Positions 7,778 to 14,399 are shown, numbered from the stretch's first letter. The stretch is 14,399 nt of DNA from Bacteroidales bacterium UBA1725 (GCA_002315815.1 DCIN01000084.1:10890-25288); one strand, 5' to 3'. Notes: generated by a model not told the origin, from the letters alone. Translations and numbers: made by a program.

Positions 7778-8485
7778 TTATTTCACATTTCCGAAACGCC
7801 TGTCCCGGGATGCATACTCTTCAATTGCCCGGAAAAAAGCCTCCTTCCTGAAATCAGGCCACATAACGTCGGTGAACACGAACTCTGTGTATGCATTCTG
7901 CCACAACATATAGTTGCTGATACGTTTCTCGCCGGAGGTTCTGATCATCAAGTCAGGATCGGGTATCCCATCTGTCACAAGATATCTGGCGAAAGTCTCC
8001 TCGCTGATTCCGAGCGTGGGATTGTTTATCAAATCCAATGCCAACTTTCGCGATGCCTGAAGAATGTCCCATTTTCCGCTGTAACTCAGGAACAGAATCA
8101 TCGTGAGGCCTGTATTGGCGGCCGTGGCCTGCATAATCCTGTCTATGGTGGAATTGAGCTTCCCCGAGAGACGTTCCCTGTCTCCGAGCACCATAAAACG
8201 GACAGAATGTGCCTGGAAAGTGGGGAACTCCGCCTCCATAGCCTTGCCCATCAGGTCCATAAGTGTTGTCACTTCGGCCACAGGGCGTTTCCAGTTCTCT
8301 TCCGAAAATGCAAAGAATGAAACGTACTCTATCCCCCACTCCACTGATGCCTCCATAACGGCGCGCACGCTTTCCACCCCTTCGAAATGTCCGAAAACCC
8401 TTTCCTTGCCGCGGCTGGCGGCCCAACGGCCGTTCCCGTCCATAATGAGCGTCACGTGACGGGGTATCTTTGATGGTCTGTTCAT
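7778..8485 (-). CDS. uppS: Undecaprenyl diphosphate synthase (cis-prenyltransferase)
   Basis: Adds eight isopentenyl diphosphate units to farnesyl diphosphate to make the C55 carrier for peptidoglycan and surface polysaccharide. With the ATG at 8485 it has 235 residues. It shows MDGNGRWA (15-22, catalytic Asp16), GHFEG (32-36), FSEENWKRP (60-68), LSYSGKWDI (133-141) and RTSGEKRIS (182-190), the conserved regions of the family in order. A start at 8521 would add 12 residues overlapping nadK. I prefer 8485 because its ATG overlaps the nadK TGA (ATGA), a GGAGAG lies a few bases upstream, and the family begins just before HVxxIMDGNGRWA. The overlap suggests coupled translation with nadK. Confidence 0.95.
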   Translation of the reverse strand: MNRPSKIPRHVTLIMDGNGRWAASRGKERVFGHFEGVESVRAVMEASVEWGIEYVSFFAFSEENWKRPVAEVTTLMDLMGKAMEAEFPTFQAHSVRFMVLGDRERLSGKLNSTIDRIMQATAANTGLTMILFLSYSGKWDILQASRKLALDLINNPTLGISEETFARYLVTDGIPDPDLMIRTSGEKRISNYMLWQNAYTEFVFTDVMWPDFRKEAFFRAIEEYASRDRRFGNVK

Positions 8486-9300
8486 TGATTCTCTCCGGAA
8501 TTGCGCACGTCCTGCCCCCACAGGAGACGGCTTCGCAGTGCATTGATGAAATTGGAGTCCCTGAGTCTAATGCGGCGCAGCGCAACTTCAGCCGCACGCA
8601 CCGTGATGCGGGTCTCCGGGCTGATGGTATGGAACTCATCGTCTATGCTCAGGAGAACACTCCCTGACCTTGTCCTGAGTCCTATGTCAACAACCGTCTC
8701 CTGCGGGACTATCAGAGGACGGACATTGAGATTGTGCGGAGCTATTGGCGAGACTATGAGTACTTTGGAATCGGGCAGACAAATCGGTCCCCCCACACTG
8801 AGCGAATAGGCTGTGGAGCCGGAACTCGTGGCGACAAGCAGACCGTCGGCCCAGTAAGTCGGAAGAATCTGTGAGGAAAGCGCGACATCCACACCGAGCA
8901 TTGCAGCCCCCGCACGCGATACGGCAACCTCGTTAAGAGCGTATGGCCATTCTGGGACGAAACCTTCCGCCTCGACCTTGAGCATCGAACGGGTCTCAAC
9001 TTCGAATCCTCCGCTCATCAGCGCACCCACGACTGAGGACGGTTCACATTCGGAGAGGAAGCCCAGACGCCCGAAATTGATACCGAGCACCGGAACTCCC
9101 GAACTCACTGATATTCGTGCAGCAGCGAGAAAAGTGCCGTCTCCGCCGAGACTGAGGACGGCCTGAGTGCCATCCGACACATCTGCGGCCCGTTGCACTC
9201 TGTAAACTTCACAACCGGAGGCACGGAAACCTTCCATCAACTTTCTGAAGCGTGCGTCGCTCTCCAGACCTTCTTTCCTGAAATAATAGGCGTACTTCAT
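8482..9300 (-). CDS. nadK: NAD kinase
   Basis: Phosphorylates NAD to NADP in the cytoplasm. The 272-residue product has the diagnostic GGDGT (52-56, with the catalytic Asp), NFGRLGFLSE (75-84), NE (123-124), a glycine-rich DGLLVATSSGSTAYSLSVGGP (from 152) and SPIAPHNLNVRP (184-195). It is slightly shorter than many family members, but no motif is missing. It is the first gene of the leftward run, divergent from pdxJ, and its stop overlaps the uppS start. No convincing -33/-7 pair was found upstream; a lone TATTTTTG at 9316-9309 would place transcription start almost on the ATG. Confidence 0.95.
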   Translation of the reverse strand: MKYAYYFRKEGLESDARFRKLMEGFRASGCEVYRVQRAADVSDGTQAVLSLGGDGTFLAAARISVSSGVPVLGINFGRLGFLSECEPSSVVGALMSGGFEVETRSMLKVEAEGFVPEWPYALNEVAVSRAGAAMLGVDVALSSQILPTYWADGLLVATSSGSTAYSLSVGGPICLPDSKVLIVSPIAPHNLNVRPLIVPQETVVDIGLRTRSGSVLLSIDDEFHTISPETRITVRAAEVALRRIRLRDSNFINALRSRLLWGQDVRNSGENQ

Positions 9301-9324
9301 TTGAACCTCAAAAATAACACATTA

Positions 9325-9357
9325 TTTGTTAAAATTACACGGAATTACTTACTTTTG
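9325..9357 (+). promoter_or_regulatory. Bacteroidota-type promoter upstream of pdxJ
   Basis: TTTG (9325-9328), a 21-nt spacer and TACTTTTG (9350-9357) match the -33/-7 consensus of the Bacteroidota primary sigma factor. Transcription would begin around 9361-9364 and run through the 18-bp repeats into pdxJ, giving a 5' leader of about 140 nt. Confidence 0.65.
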
Positions 9358-9376
9358 TACTCCTGCAACCGTCAGG

Positions 9377-9475
9377 ATGACACAACAGAATCCGGTGACA
9401 CAACAGAATCCGGTGACACAACAGAATCCGGTGACACAACAGAATCCGGTGACGAAACGAAATAGGATTCAGTGA
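9377..9475 (+). CDS. Candidate 32-residue leader peptide made of MTQQNP repeats
   Basis: An ATG falls exactly at the first repeat unit, and the frame stays open through all four copies to a TGA at 9473. The product would be one MTQQNP, three VTQQNP and a basic tail VTKRNRIQ. It starts about 15 nt after the predicted transcription start and ends 25 nt before pdxJ. The 18-bp period is a multiple of three, so gain or loss of units would keep the frame. The ATG has AGG directly against it, too close to be a proper ribosome site, but Bacteroidota seldom rely on one. I recognise no family. A second open frame through the repeats (TTESGD units) has no start codon after the promoter. This may equally be an untranslated repeat that happens to be open. 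Confidence 0.25.
   Translation: MTQQNPVTQQNPVTQQNPVTQQNPVTKRNRIQ
9379..9450 (+). repeat. 18-bp tandem repeat, four exact copies
   Basis: GACACAACAGAATCCGGT occurs four times head to tail without a mismatch. Shifted by two bases, the register RTGACACAACAGAATCCG starts at 9377, and a degenerate fifth unit (9449-9466) keeps 12 of 18 positions. Perfect identity between copies indicates recent expansion or homogenisation. The array lies wholly between the plus-strand promoter and pdxJ, outside any established gene. Confidence 0.95.
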
Positions 9476-9500
9476 CGGATTATTGACAATGATTCAGTAA
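9466..9500 (+). repeat. Paired GATTCAGT motif with a three-codon ORF before pdxJ
   Basis: GATTCAGT occurs at 9466-9473 and again at 9491-9498, 25 bases apart. The first copy supplies the end of the repeat-peptide frame (ATTCAG-TGA). The second lies in ATG ATT CAG TAA (9489-9500), whose stop abuts the pdxJ ATG as TAAATG. Either a repeat remnant or a short upstream ORF with possible reinitiation. Confidence 0.4.
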
Positions 9501-10223
9501 ATGACAAGACTCAGTGTTAATATCAACAAGATAGCCACTCTGCGTAACGCACGCGGAGGGAACATCCCCGATGTGCTCAGAGCTGCACTAGACTGTGAAA
9601 GTTTCGGAGCACAGGGTATTACGGTGCATCCCAGACCTGACGAGAGGCATATCAGATACTCGGATGTAAGACAGATTCGTCCGCTGCTTCATACGGAATT
9701 CAATATGGAGGGCAATCCGACAGGCAGTTTCACCGCCCTGGCCTGCGAGGTGGTTCCGGACCAGGTGACGCTTGTCCCGGACGCTGAGGATGCAATAACC
9801 TCCGACAAGGGCTGGGACACGGTGAGGAATCACGCATTCCTGAAAAGAATCTGCGAGAGTTTCAAATCCAGGGGCATCAGGACGTCCATTTTCATAGATC
9901 CCGACCCCAGAATGGCCGAAGGTGCTTTCAAGTGCGGAGCCGACAGAGTGGAACTCTACACAGCCGGTTACGCTTCACGCTATGCAGAAGACAGGGAGGA
10001 GGCCATAGCCCCATACCTCACGACTGCCAGAGCCGTTCAGGAACTCGGGATGGGGTTGAACGCCGGACACGACCTGTCACTTGAAAATCTCGAATTCTTC
10101 ATTGCTACCATTCCCTGGACAGACGAAGTAAGCATAGGCCACGCCCTCATATCGGACGCACTCTACCTCGGTCTCGAGAAAACTGTTGCAGAATACCTCA
10201 CCAGAATACGGAACGCCTTCTGA
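9501..10223 (+). CDS. pdxJ: Pyridoxine 5'-phosphate synthase
   Basis: Last step of the DXP-dependent vitamin B6 pathway: condenses 1-deoxy-D-xylulose 5-phosphate with 3-amino-2-oxopropyl phosphate to give pyridoxine 5'-phosphate in the cytoplasm. The 240-residue TIM barrel is the usual length. It has VNINKIATLRNARGG (6-20), ITVHPRPDERHIR (40-52, with H43, R45 and H50 as active-site and phosphate-binding candidates), EFNME (66-70, E70 matching E. coli E72), the ITSDKGWD segment (99-106), GLNAGHDLS (185-193, H190 matching E. coli H193) and the C-terminal phosphate loop SIGHALISDA (211-220). The ATG start fits the family N-terminus. No Shine-Dalgarno is visible, and the start directly follows a TAA. 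It is divergent from nadK and has its own promoter upstream of a tandem repeat. Confidence 0.97.
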   Translation: MTRLSVNINKIATLRNARGGNIPDVLRAALDCESFGAQGITVHPRPDERHIRYSDVRQIRPLLHTEFNMEGNPTGSFTALACEVVPDQVTLVPDAEDAITSDKGWDTVRNHAFLKRICESFKSRGIRTSIFIDPDPRMAEGAFKCGADRVELYTAGYASRYAEDREEAIAPYLTTARAVQELGMGLNAGHDLSLENLEFFIATIPWTDEVSIGHALISDALYLGLEKTVAEYLTRIRNAF

Positions 10224-10246
10224 TTCCAATTTTGTCAGTTATGCTA

Positions 10247-10279
10247 TTTGGTGATTATCAGTTTTTTTGATTAGATTTG
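10247..10279 (+). promoter_or_regulatory. Bacteroidota-type promoter of the lipoprotein-glycosyltransferase unit
   Basis: TTTG (10247-10250), 21 nt and TAGATTTG (10272-10279) match the -33/-7 consensus. Transcription would start near 10283-10286, giving a leader of about 70 nt. The leader contains TGTCAATA twice (10311-10318 and 10325-10332, 14 bp apart) just before the first gene. The gap after pdxJ shows no clear terminator. Confidence 0.65.
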
Positions 10280-10352
10280 CAGTCTTGTTGAATTATATTC
10301 ATAATAAAAATGTCAATATCAAAGTGTCAATAAACCAACACAAGTATAACAA

Positions 10353-10967
10353 ATGAAAAAAATCCATCTCATCTTCAGCACTGTGGCCGCAACGGCGGTT
10401 GTTGTCCTCCTTGCCGCAGGCTGCGCATCAAAAGACTCTCAGACAAATGAGGAACCCCAGGAGGTCAAGGCAGTTGCAGGCTCCATCGTTTATTTCAATA
10501 TGGATCGTGTGCTTGCCGAATATGATATGGCCAGCGACTTGAGCAGCGTGATGGAAACCAAGGCCAACAGCATCAACGAAGAACTTAACCGCAGGGGGAC
10601 CAAACTCGAGAGCGACATCAAGGCTTTCCAGGATAAGATTAATAAAGGTCTTATGACACAATCTGTTGCGGATGTACAGAGCCAGAGGCTTCAGCAGCAG
10701 CAGTACGATTTCCAGAACTACACCGCACAGAAGCAGGCTGAGATAGCCGAAGAGCAGCAGGTGATGATGAATCAGATTGCCGATGCCATCAAGTCTTTCC
10801 TCGATTCTTTCAACGCCGAGAAGGGCTATGCGATGATTCTCGCCACTCAGGGAGACATTCTTCCCCTGCCTGTTGCCTGCGGCAATACCGACCTTGATAT
10901 CACCGATGATATTCTCGAGGGTCTCAATGCAGCATACGTCAAGGAGAAAGGCAAGAAAAGCGAATAA
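10353..10967 (+). CDS. OmpH/Skp-family lipoprotein
   Basis: A 204-residue envelope protein. It begins with a lipoprotein signal peptide: MKK, a hydrophobic stretch and the lipobox LAAGC, with Cys24 as the lipidated residue. A short S/Q/E-rich linker leads to GSIVYFNMDRVLAEYDM (43-59), the opening strand-helix of OmpH-like domains. A long Q/E/K-rich helical region (about 65-145) follows, and then GYAMILATQGDILPLP. This is the same fold family as the soluble Skp at 4538-5104 but with a lipid anchor. Membrane tethering suggests a chaperone or scaffold at the periplasmic face; no acidic surface-export signal stands out after Cys24. It begins a new transcript and is 3 nt upstream of the glycosyltransferase. 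Client and partner are unknown. Confidence 0.85.
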   Translation: MKKIHLIFSTVAATAVVVLLAAGCASKDSQTNEEPQEVKAVAGSIVYFNMDRVLAEYDMASDLSSVMETKANSINEELNRRGTKLESDIKAFQDKINKGLMTQSVADVQSQRLQQQQYDFQNYTAQKQAEIAEEQQVMMNQIADAIKSFLDSFNAEKGYAMILATQGDILPLPVACGNTDLDITDDILEGLNAAYVKEKGKKSE

Positions 10968-10970
10968 GTC

Positions 10971-12098
10971 TTGAAAATTGCATTACTGTCCTGTTTCTAT
11001 CCCTACAGAGGAGGAATCGCCCAGTTCAACGCAAATCTCTTCAACGAACTGAGCAAACGGCACGATGTGCGTGCAATAAATTTCAGCAGGCAGTATCCCG
11101 ACATATTGTTTCCGGGCAGGACCCAGTACGTCACTCCCGAAGATGAAGCCGTACCGGTGGCGTCAGAACGCCTTCTGGATACGGTTTCTCCTTTCAGTTG
11201 GATACGCGTTGTCCGGGAACTCAAGCGCTGGAAACCAGACGTGCTGATCCTGCGCTATTGGATGAGCTGGTTCGCCCCGGCGTTCGGGTTCATCTGCCGT
11301 AGATTGCGCGGAAAATGCCGCGTAATCGCAATACTGGACAATGTGGTGCCGCACGAGAAGCATTTCTTCGATGCTCCGCTCACCAGATATATGCTGAGCG
11401 GAGTCGATTCCTGTGTGACCCTTTGCGACGAGGTTGGAAAGGACCTGGTGAATCTGAGGCCCGATATGCCGCACATCACACTTCCCCACCCTCTCTACAA
11501 TCATTTCGGGGAGAAGATGCCCAGAGAGGAGGCCGAATGCAGGCTGGGACTGAAACCCGGCGGGAAGAATCTCCTGTTCTTCGGGCTGATAAGGGACTAC
11601 AAGGGTCTCGACATTCTTCTGGAAGCTTTCGGTATGCTTGGAAGCGAATACCGGCTGATAATAGCCGGAGAACCCTACGGTTCATTCGACAAGTATCAGA
11701 AGGCTATTGACGAAAATCAGAACCGCGAACGCATATACTGCTTCCCCGAATACATCAGAGATTCCGAGGTCAAACTGTACTTCTCCGCCGCAGACGTGAC
11801 GGTGCTTCCATACAGGAGTGCCACTCAGAGCGGAATCAGCACAATTTCCAGTCATTTCGAAGTGCCTATGATAGTCACTGATGTGGGAGGGTTGAGGGAG
11901 ACCATAGGCGAAAGAGGGACGGGAATTGTCTGCCCGGATGTCTCACCGCAGACGATAGCGGAAGCGATACGGCATTTCTTTGGGGACGAAGCTCTGAAAA
12001 GAAAGATTGCCGACTGCATCCTCAAGGAAAAGGAAAGGCTGAGCTGGAGCGGTTTCAGCTCCTCCCTCATTGACTTCATCATCGACAAAACACGATGA
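10971..12098 (+). CDS. Glycosyltransferase, GT4-like (GT-B fold)
   Basis: Probably transfers a sugar from a nucleotide-sugar donor to a glycan or lipid acceptor at the cytoplasmic side of the inner membrane; donor and acceptor cannot be read from the sequence. The 375-residue product has an N-terminal Rossmann half beginning KIALLSCFYPYRGGIAQF (2-19). The donor-binding half has FGLIRDYKGLD (204-214), GEPYG (233-237), ADVTVLPYRSATQSG (274-288) and VGGLRE (305-310). The canonical E-x7-E is replaced by the TQSG form, which I have seen in other Bacteroidota GT4 enzymes. The start is TTG, 3 nt after the lipoprotein stop. It is preferred because the family N-terminus begins immediately after it and no ATG is nearby. 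It is co-transcribed with both flanking genes. Confidence 0.9.
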   Translation: MKIALLSCFYPYRGGIAQFNANLFNELSKRHDVRAINFSRQYPDILFPGRTQYVTPEDEAVPVASERLLDTVSPFSWIRVVRELKRWKPDVLILRYWMSWFAPAFGFICRRLRGKCRVIAILDNVVPHEKHFFDAPLTRYMLSGVDSCVTLCDEVGKDLVNLRPDMPHITLPHPLYNHFGEKMPREEAECRLGLKPGGKNLLFFGLIRDYKGLDILLEAFGMLGSEYRLIIAGEPYGSFDKYQKAIDENQNRERIYCFPEYIRDSEVKLYFSAADVTVLPYRSATQSGISTISSHFEVPMIVTDVGGLRETIGERGTGIVCPDVSPQTIAEAIRHFFGDEALKRKIADCILKEKERLSWSGFSSSLIDFIIDKTR

Positions 12099-12110
12099 AA
12101 CACGATGAAA
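12091..12110 (+). repeat. Tandem 10-bp duplication at a gene junction
   Basis: CACGATGAAA occurs twice in direct succession across the end of the glycosyltransferase and the start of the next gene. The first copy carries the TGA stop and an out-of-frame ATG; the second carries the ATG used at 12105. Confidence 0.85.
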
Positions 12111-13382
12111 AAAACAATTCTATTGATTCTCTGTCTCTGCACGCTGTCGTTCAACGCCAGTGCACAGTGGTTTCTCTTTCCGGGCAAAGGAAAGAAGGAT
12201 TCCCGCACCAAAGAAGGTGGAGCACCGCAGGTAATGGTCGGGGACCGGAATGCTGCCGATTCCACAAAGACAGAAGAAACGAATCCGGAGGATATTCAGG
12301 ACAAATACGAATATGAGGAATTCGGGACTGTAAGACTGGCTCTTCTGTTGCCATTCCAGACCGGGAGCAAGCCAAGTTCCAATTTCTTGGATATGTACAA
12401 CGGAGCCCTGCTCGCCGTCAGGGACGCCGCAGAGAACGGGATGCGTGTCAATTTAAGCGTATATGACTGCGCAGAGATGAATGCAGCTTCTATGGCCGGA
12501 ATTGTTAATGCAAATGACCTTACCATAGGCCCTGTCTCTACGGAACAGTTGAAGGATTTGCTGCTTGTCTGCGATGAAGACAAGTTCATAGTATCCCCCC
12601 TTGAACCAAAGGCAATAGGACTGACCGATGAACTCAGACTCATACAGTTTCCGTCATCCTGGACTTTGCAATACGACAGGCTCGTGGAATGTATCAACGG
12701 CATCTCTGATCCTTTCGAATACCCGATTATGGAGTCCAGACTGACAGTATTGAAGGACCCATCAGGATGCGGAGAGCAGGGCACATATCTGTTGGACAGA
12801 CTCGACAAGGCAGGTATCAGTTATTCTGTCAAGGAGAAATACGACGAACTGGAAGTCAGGGACGGATGCTGGATGAAATATGTGATAGCTTCGGACAATG
12901 ATGAATATATTTCCGGGGCTGTGCGTGCACTCGGTCTGCTTGCAGGAACGGAAAACAGAGAAAAATGCAGAATATCCCTTTACGGAACATCCAGAACTAA
13001 AAGCGCTGCAAGTGACATCCTCACTCTCCATAAACTGGATTCCAGAATCGTTCTCGGTTATTACACGGATTACGGAAACGGGAAGGTGAAGGATTTCATA
13101 AGAAAATACAGGGCCGTGTTCTATGATGAACCCGGATCATTCGCTTTTCAGGGATATGACCTGCTCCATTGTATGCTCAAAGTTTGCGGACGATACGGAA
13201 AGCAGTGGCACAAAACCATTACGCTGTTTTCTGAGAGCGGTCTGCAATCCGATTTTCGTTTCGAAAATGAAGGGGGGAAAGGATTTGTAAACACAGGCAC
13301 ACGTATGGTGCATTTCTACCCCGACCTGACTACTACGCATCCGTTGGCAACTCCTGCACAATGGACAACTGACGACTATTAA
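12105..13382 (+). CDS. Secreted protein with a type 1 periplasmic-binding-protein-like fold
   Basis: A 425-residue exported protein. Residues 1-21 are a Sec signal peptide ending NASAQ. A polar, basic and acidic linker (about 25-70) leads to VRLALLLPF (76-84), FLDMYNGALLAV (94-105), VYDC (119-122) and DLTIGPVSTEQL (138-149). This order resembles the type 1 substrate-binding fold in Bacteroidota LysM/ABC-substrate-like proteins and in LpoA. I see no LysM domain, so a peptidoglycan-binding module is either lost or never present. The C-terminal part (LGYYTDYGNGKVKDFIRKYRAVFYDEPGSFAFQGYD, from about 310) resembles the second lobe. No lipobox is present, so it should be soluble in the periplasm. 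It lies 6 nt after the glycosyltransferase. A role in envelope or peptidoglycan regulation is inference only. Confidence 0.75.
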   Translation: MKKTILLILCLCTLSFNASAQWFLFPGKGKKDSRTKEGGAPQVMVGDRNAADSTKTEETNPEDIQDKYEYEEFGTVRLALLLPFQTGSKPSSNFLDMYNGALLAVRDAAENGMRVNLSVYDCAEMNAASMAGIVNANDLTIGPVSTEQLKDLLLVCDEDKFIVSPLEPKAIGLTDELRLIQFPSSWTLQYDRLVECINGISDPFEYPIMESRLTVLKDPSGCGEQGTYLLDRLDKAGISYSVKEKYDELEVRDGCWMKYVIASDNDEYISGAVRALGLLAGTENREKCRISLYGTSRTKSAASDILTLHKLDSRIVLGYYTDYGNGKVKDFIRKYRAVFYDEPGSFAFQGYDLLHCMLKVCGRYGKQWHKTITLFSESGLQSDFRFENEGGKGFVNTGTRMVHFYPDLTTTHPLATPAQWTTDDY

Positions 13383-13424
13383 TGTAGTAAAGAGGGTATA
13401 ATAATTAGAAAAAGAAAGGGATTT

Positions 13425-14399
13425 TCAGCCTATTTCAGATTCACTAAGCAGAGCCTGAGCATTGGCTATCGCCGCATCTGTGATGACAGAACCGCTCAGA
13501 AGCCGGGCAATCTCCATAATCCTCTCTTTTCCTTCCACTTTTCTGATGGTTGAAACGGTGCGCCCGTCACAGTCGCTTTTCGATACAATGTAATGTGCAC
13601 GGCCCTTGGCAGCCACCTGGGGAAGATGGGTAATGGAAAAAACCTGCATAGAATCACCCATAGAGCATATCAGGCTGCCCATCTTGTCCGCAACACTTCC
13701 GCTGACCCCCGTATCTATCTCATCGAATATCATAGTTGGCATTCCGGTGAATCTGGCCATCATAGCTTTGAGGGACAGCATTATCCTCGACATTTCACCA
13801 CCTGATGCGCACTTGGCCACATCCACTGGTTCCTTGCCGTCGGAAGCGAACCTGAAACACACAGAGTCAGCCCCAGAAGGGCCGTCGGACGATTCCAGAA
13901 GATCAACTGCGAACTTTGATTTTTCGAGTTCCAGAAAGGAAAGCGAAGTCATCACGGCATCAGCGAAAACCGGGGCCGCCTGCAATCTGGCTTTGTGAAG
14001 AGAAGCCTTCACTGCCTCATATTCAGTTGATGCCGATTCCCTCTCCCGTTCCAGAGAAGAAATCTTCTCCTGCAAAGAGTCAATATCCAAAGCGGAACCT
14101 GCAAGACTTTCTTTCAGGGATATGAGTTGAGCAATGGTGGAGCAGGAGTGTTTCTTGAGCAGAGAATACAGCAGGGATAAACGGTCCTCAACCTGTTCCA
14201 GTCTCTGCGGAGATGCTTCGAGCCCCATATTAAGACTGTCAAGCTCGGAAGCAATGTCTTCAAGCTCAAGTCGGGATGACTCGATTCTGTCGTTAAGGGC
14301 TACTGTGGCAGGCAAGAAGCCGGAGATGCGGGACAAGATACGCTGGGAATCGCGCAGGGACTGAAGGACAGTTGCGCCCTCTATGGAAAAAGAAGAAGA
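13425..14399 (-). CDS. recN: DNA repair protein RecN, C-terminal part
   Basis: SMC-like ATPase acting in double-strand-break repair. The window shows its last 324 residues; the N-terminus with Walker A lies beyond the right edge, as the frame stays open to base 14399 (SSSFSIEGATVLQSLRDSQ). A coiled-coil arm full of E, S, L and K fills about the first 120 visible residues. The C-terminal ATPase lobe then shows the ABC signature SGGEMSR, Walker B with catalytic Glu in MIFDEIDTGVSG, the H-loop ITHLPQVAAKG, and the RecN ending EIARLLSG followed by ITDAAIANAQALL. No defect is seen. It converges on the gene ending at 13382; the 42-nt gap has no convincing terminator. Confidence 0.95.
   Translation of the reverse strand, partial: SSSFSIEGATVLQSLRDSQRILSRISGFLPATVALNDRIESSRLELEDIASELDSLNMGLEASPQRLEQVEDRLSLLYSLLKKHSCSTIAQLISLKESLAGSALDIDSLQEKISSLERERESASTEYEAVKASLHKARLQAAPVFADAVMTSLSFLELEKSKFAVDLLESSDGPSGADSVCFRFASDGKEPVDVAKCASGGEMSRIMLSLKAMMARFTGMPTMIFDEIDTGVSGSVADKMGSLICSMGDSMQVFSITHLPQVAAKGRAHYIVSKSDCDGRTVSTIRKVEGKERIMEIARLLSGSVITDAAIANAQALLSESEIG

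Noticed and set aside
8486..8521. Upstream start for uppS adding 12 residues
   Set aside because: The extra residues overlap nadK and do not look like the family. The ATGA overlap with GGAGAG upstream favours 8485.
9309..9316. TATTTTTG on the minus strand as a nadK -7 box
   Set aside because: No -33 element at the right distance, and transcription would start within a few bases of the ATG. Possible as a leaderless start but not supported.
9379..9450. CRISPR array
   Set aside because: The 18-bp units are contiguous with no spacers.
9193..9465. 90-codon plus-strand frame ending in TTESGD repeats
   Set aside because: Its start and first third are antisense to nadK and upstream of the promoter. 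No start codon in this frame follows the predicted transcription start. The MTQQNP frame is the better candidate.
13383..13424. Bidirectional terminator between the 12105 gene and recN
   Set aside because: Only a weak interrupted stem (GAAA..GG / CC..TTTC) followed by Ts could be drawn on the minus strand; too poor to call.

Overview
The window looks like chromosomal DNA from a member of the Bacteroidota, probably order Bacteroidales. Three things point there. First, the block nadK, uppS, bamA, skp/ompH with pdxJ divergent from it is a layout I associate with that phylum. Second, two intergenic gaps carry the Bacteroidota promoter pattern TTTG, about 20 nt, TAnnTTTG, and two more carry the TAnnTTTG box alone. 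Third, KorA is a fused gamma-alpha subunit. Base composition is roughly balanced, and I cannot name a family or genus with confidence.

Left part, minus strand (about 8485 down to 217). NAD kinase and undecaprenyl diphosphate synthase overlap by ATGA and are followed by BamA, a periplasmic Skp/OmpH chaperone, KorA, KorB and glutamate dehydrogenase. A clear rho-independent terminator ends the run just after gdhA. Gaps are 3 to 45 nt and all genes are co-oriented, so this is one operon or a set of nested ones; internal TAnnTTTG boxes sit before bamA and gdhA. The first half serves envelope assembly: UppS makes the lipid carrier for peptidoglycan and surface polysaccharide, BamA inserts outer-membrane barrels, and Skp escorts unfolded barrels. 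The second half is a 2-oxoglutarate/glutamate module: KorAB interconverts succinyl-CoA and 2-oxoglutarate with ferredoxin, and GdhA interconverts 2-oxoglutarate and glutamate. Beyond the terminator, bases 1 to about 178 hold a decayed fragment that resembles the N-terminus of an IS1634-type transposase.

Middle (9301-9500). The divergent gap between nadK and pdxJ holds a good plus-strand promoter and then four exact 18-bp tandem repeats. In one frame these begin with ATG and could encode a 32-residue leader peptide of (M/V)TQQNP units. A three-codon ORF ends directly against the pdxJ start. This repeat-bearing leader is the most unusual element in the window.

Right part, plus strand (9501-13382). 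pdxJ (vitamin B6 synthesis) is followed by a separate promoter and a tight three-gene unit: an OmpH-family lipoprotein, a GT4-type glycosyltransferase starting with TTG, and a secreted protein with a type 1 periplasmic-binding-protein-like fold. The window ends in the C-terminal 324 residues of RecN on the minus strand, convergent with that unit. No tRNA, rRNA, CRISPR array or intact mobile element was seen, and no gene-free stretch exceeds 300 bases. Overall the region is mostly conserved housekeeping; I found no clear new multi-gene system.
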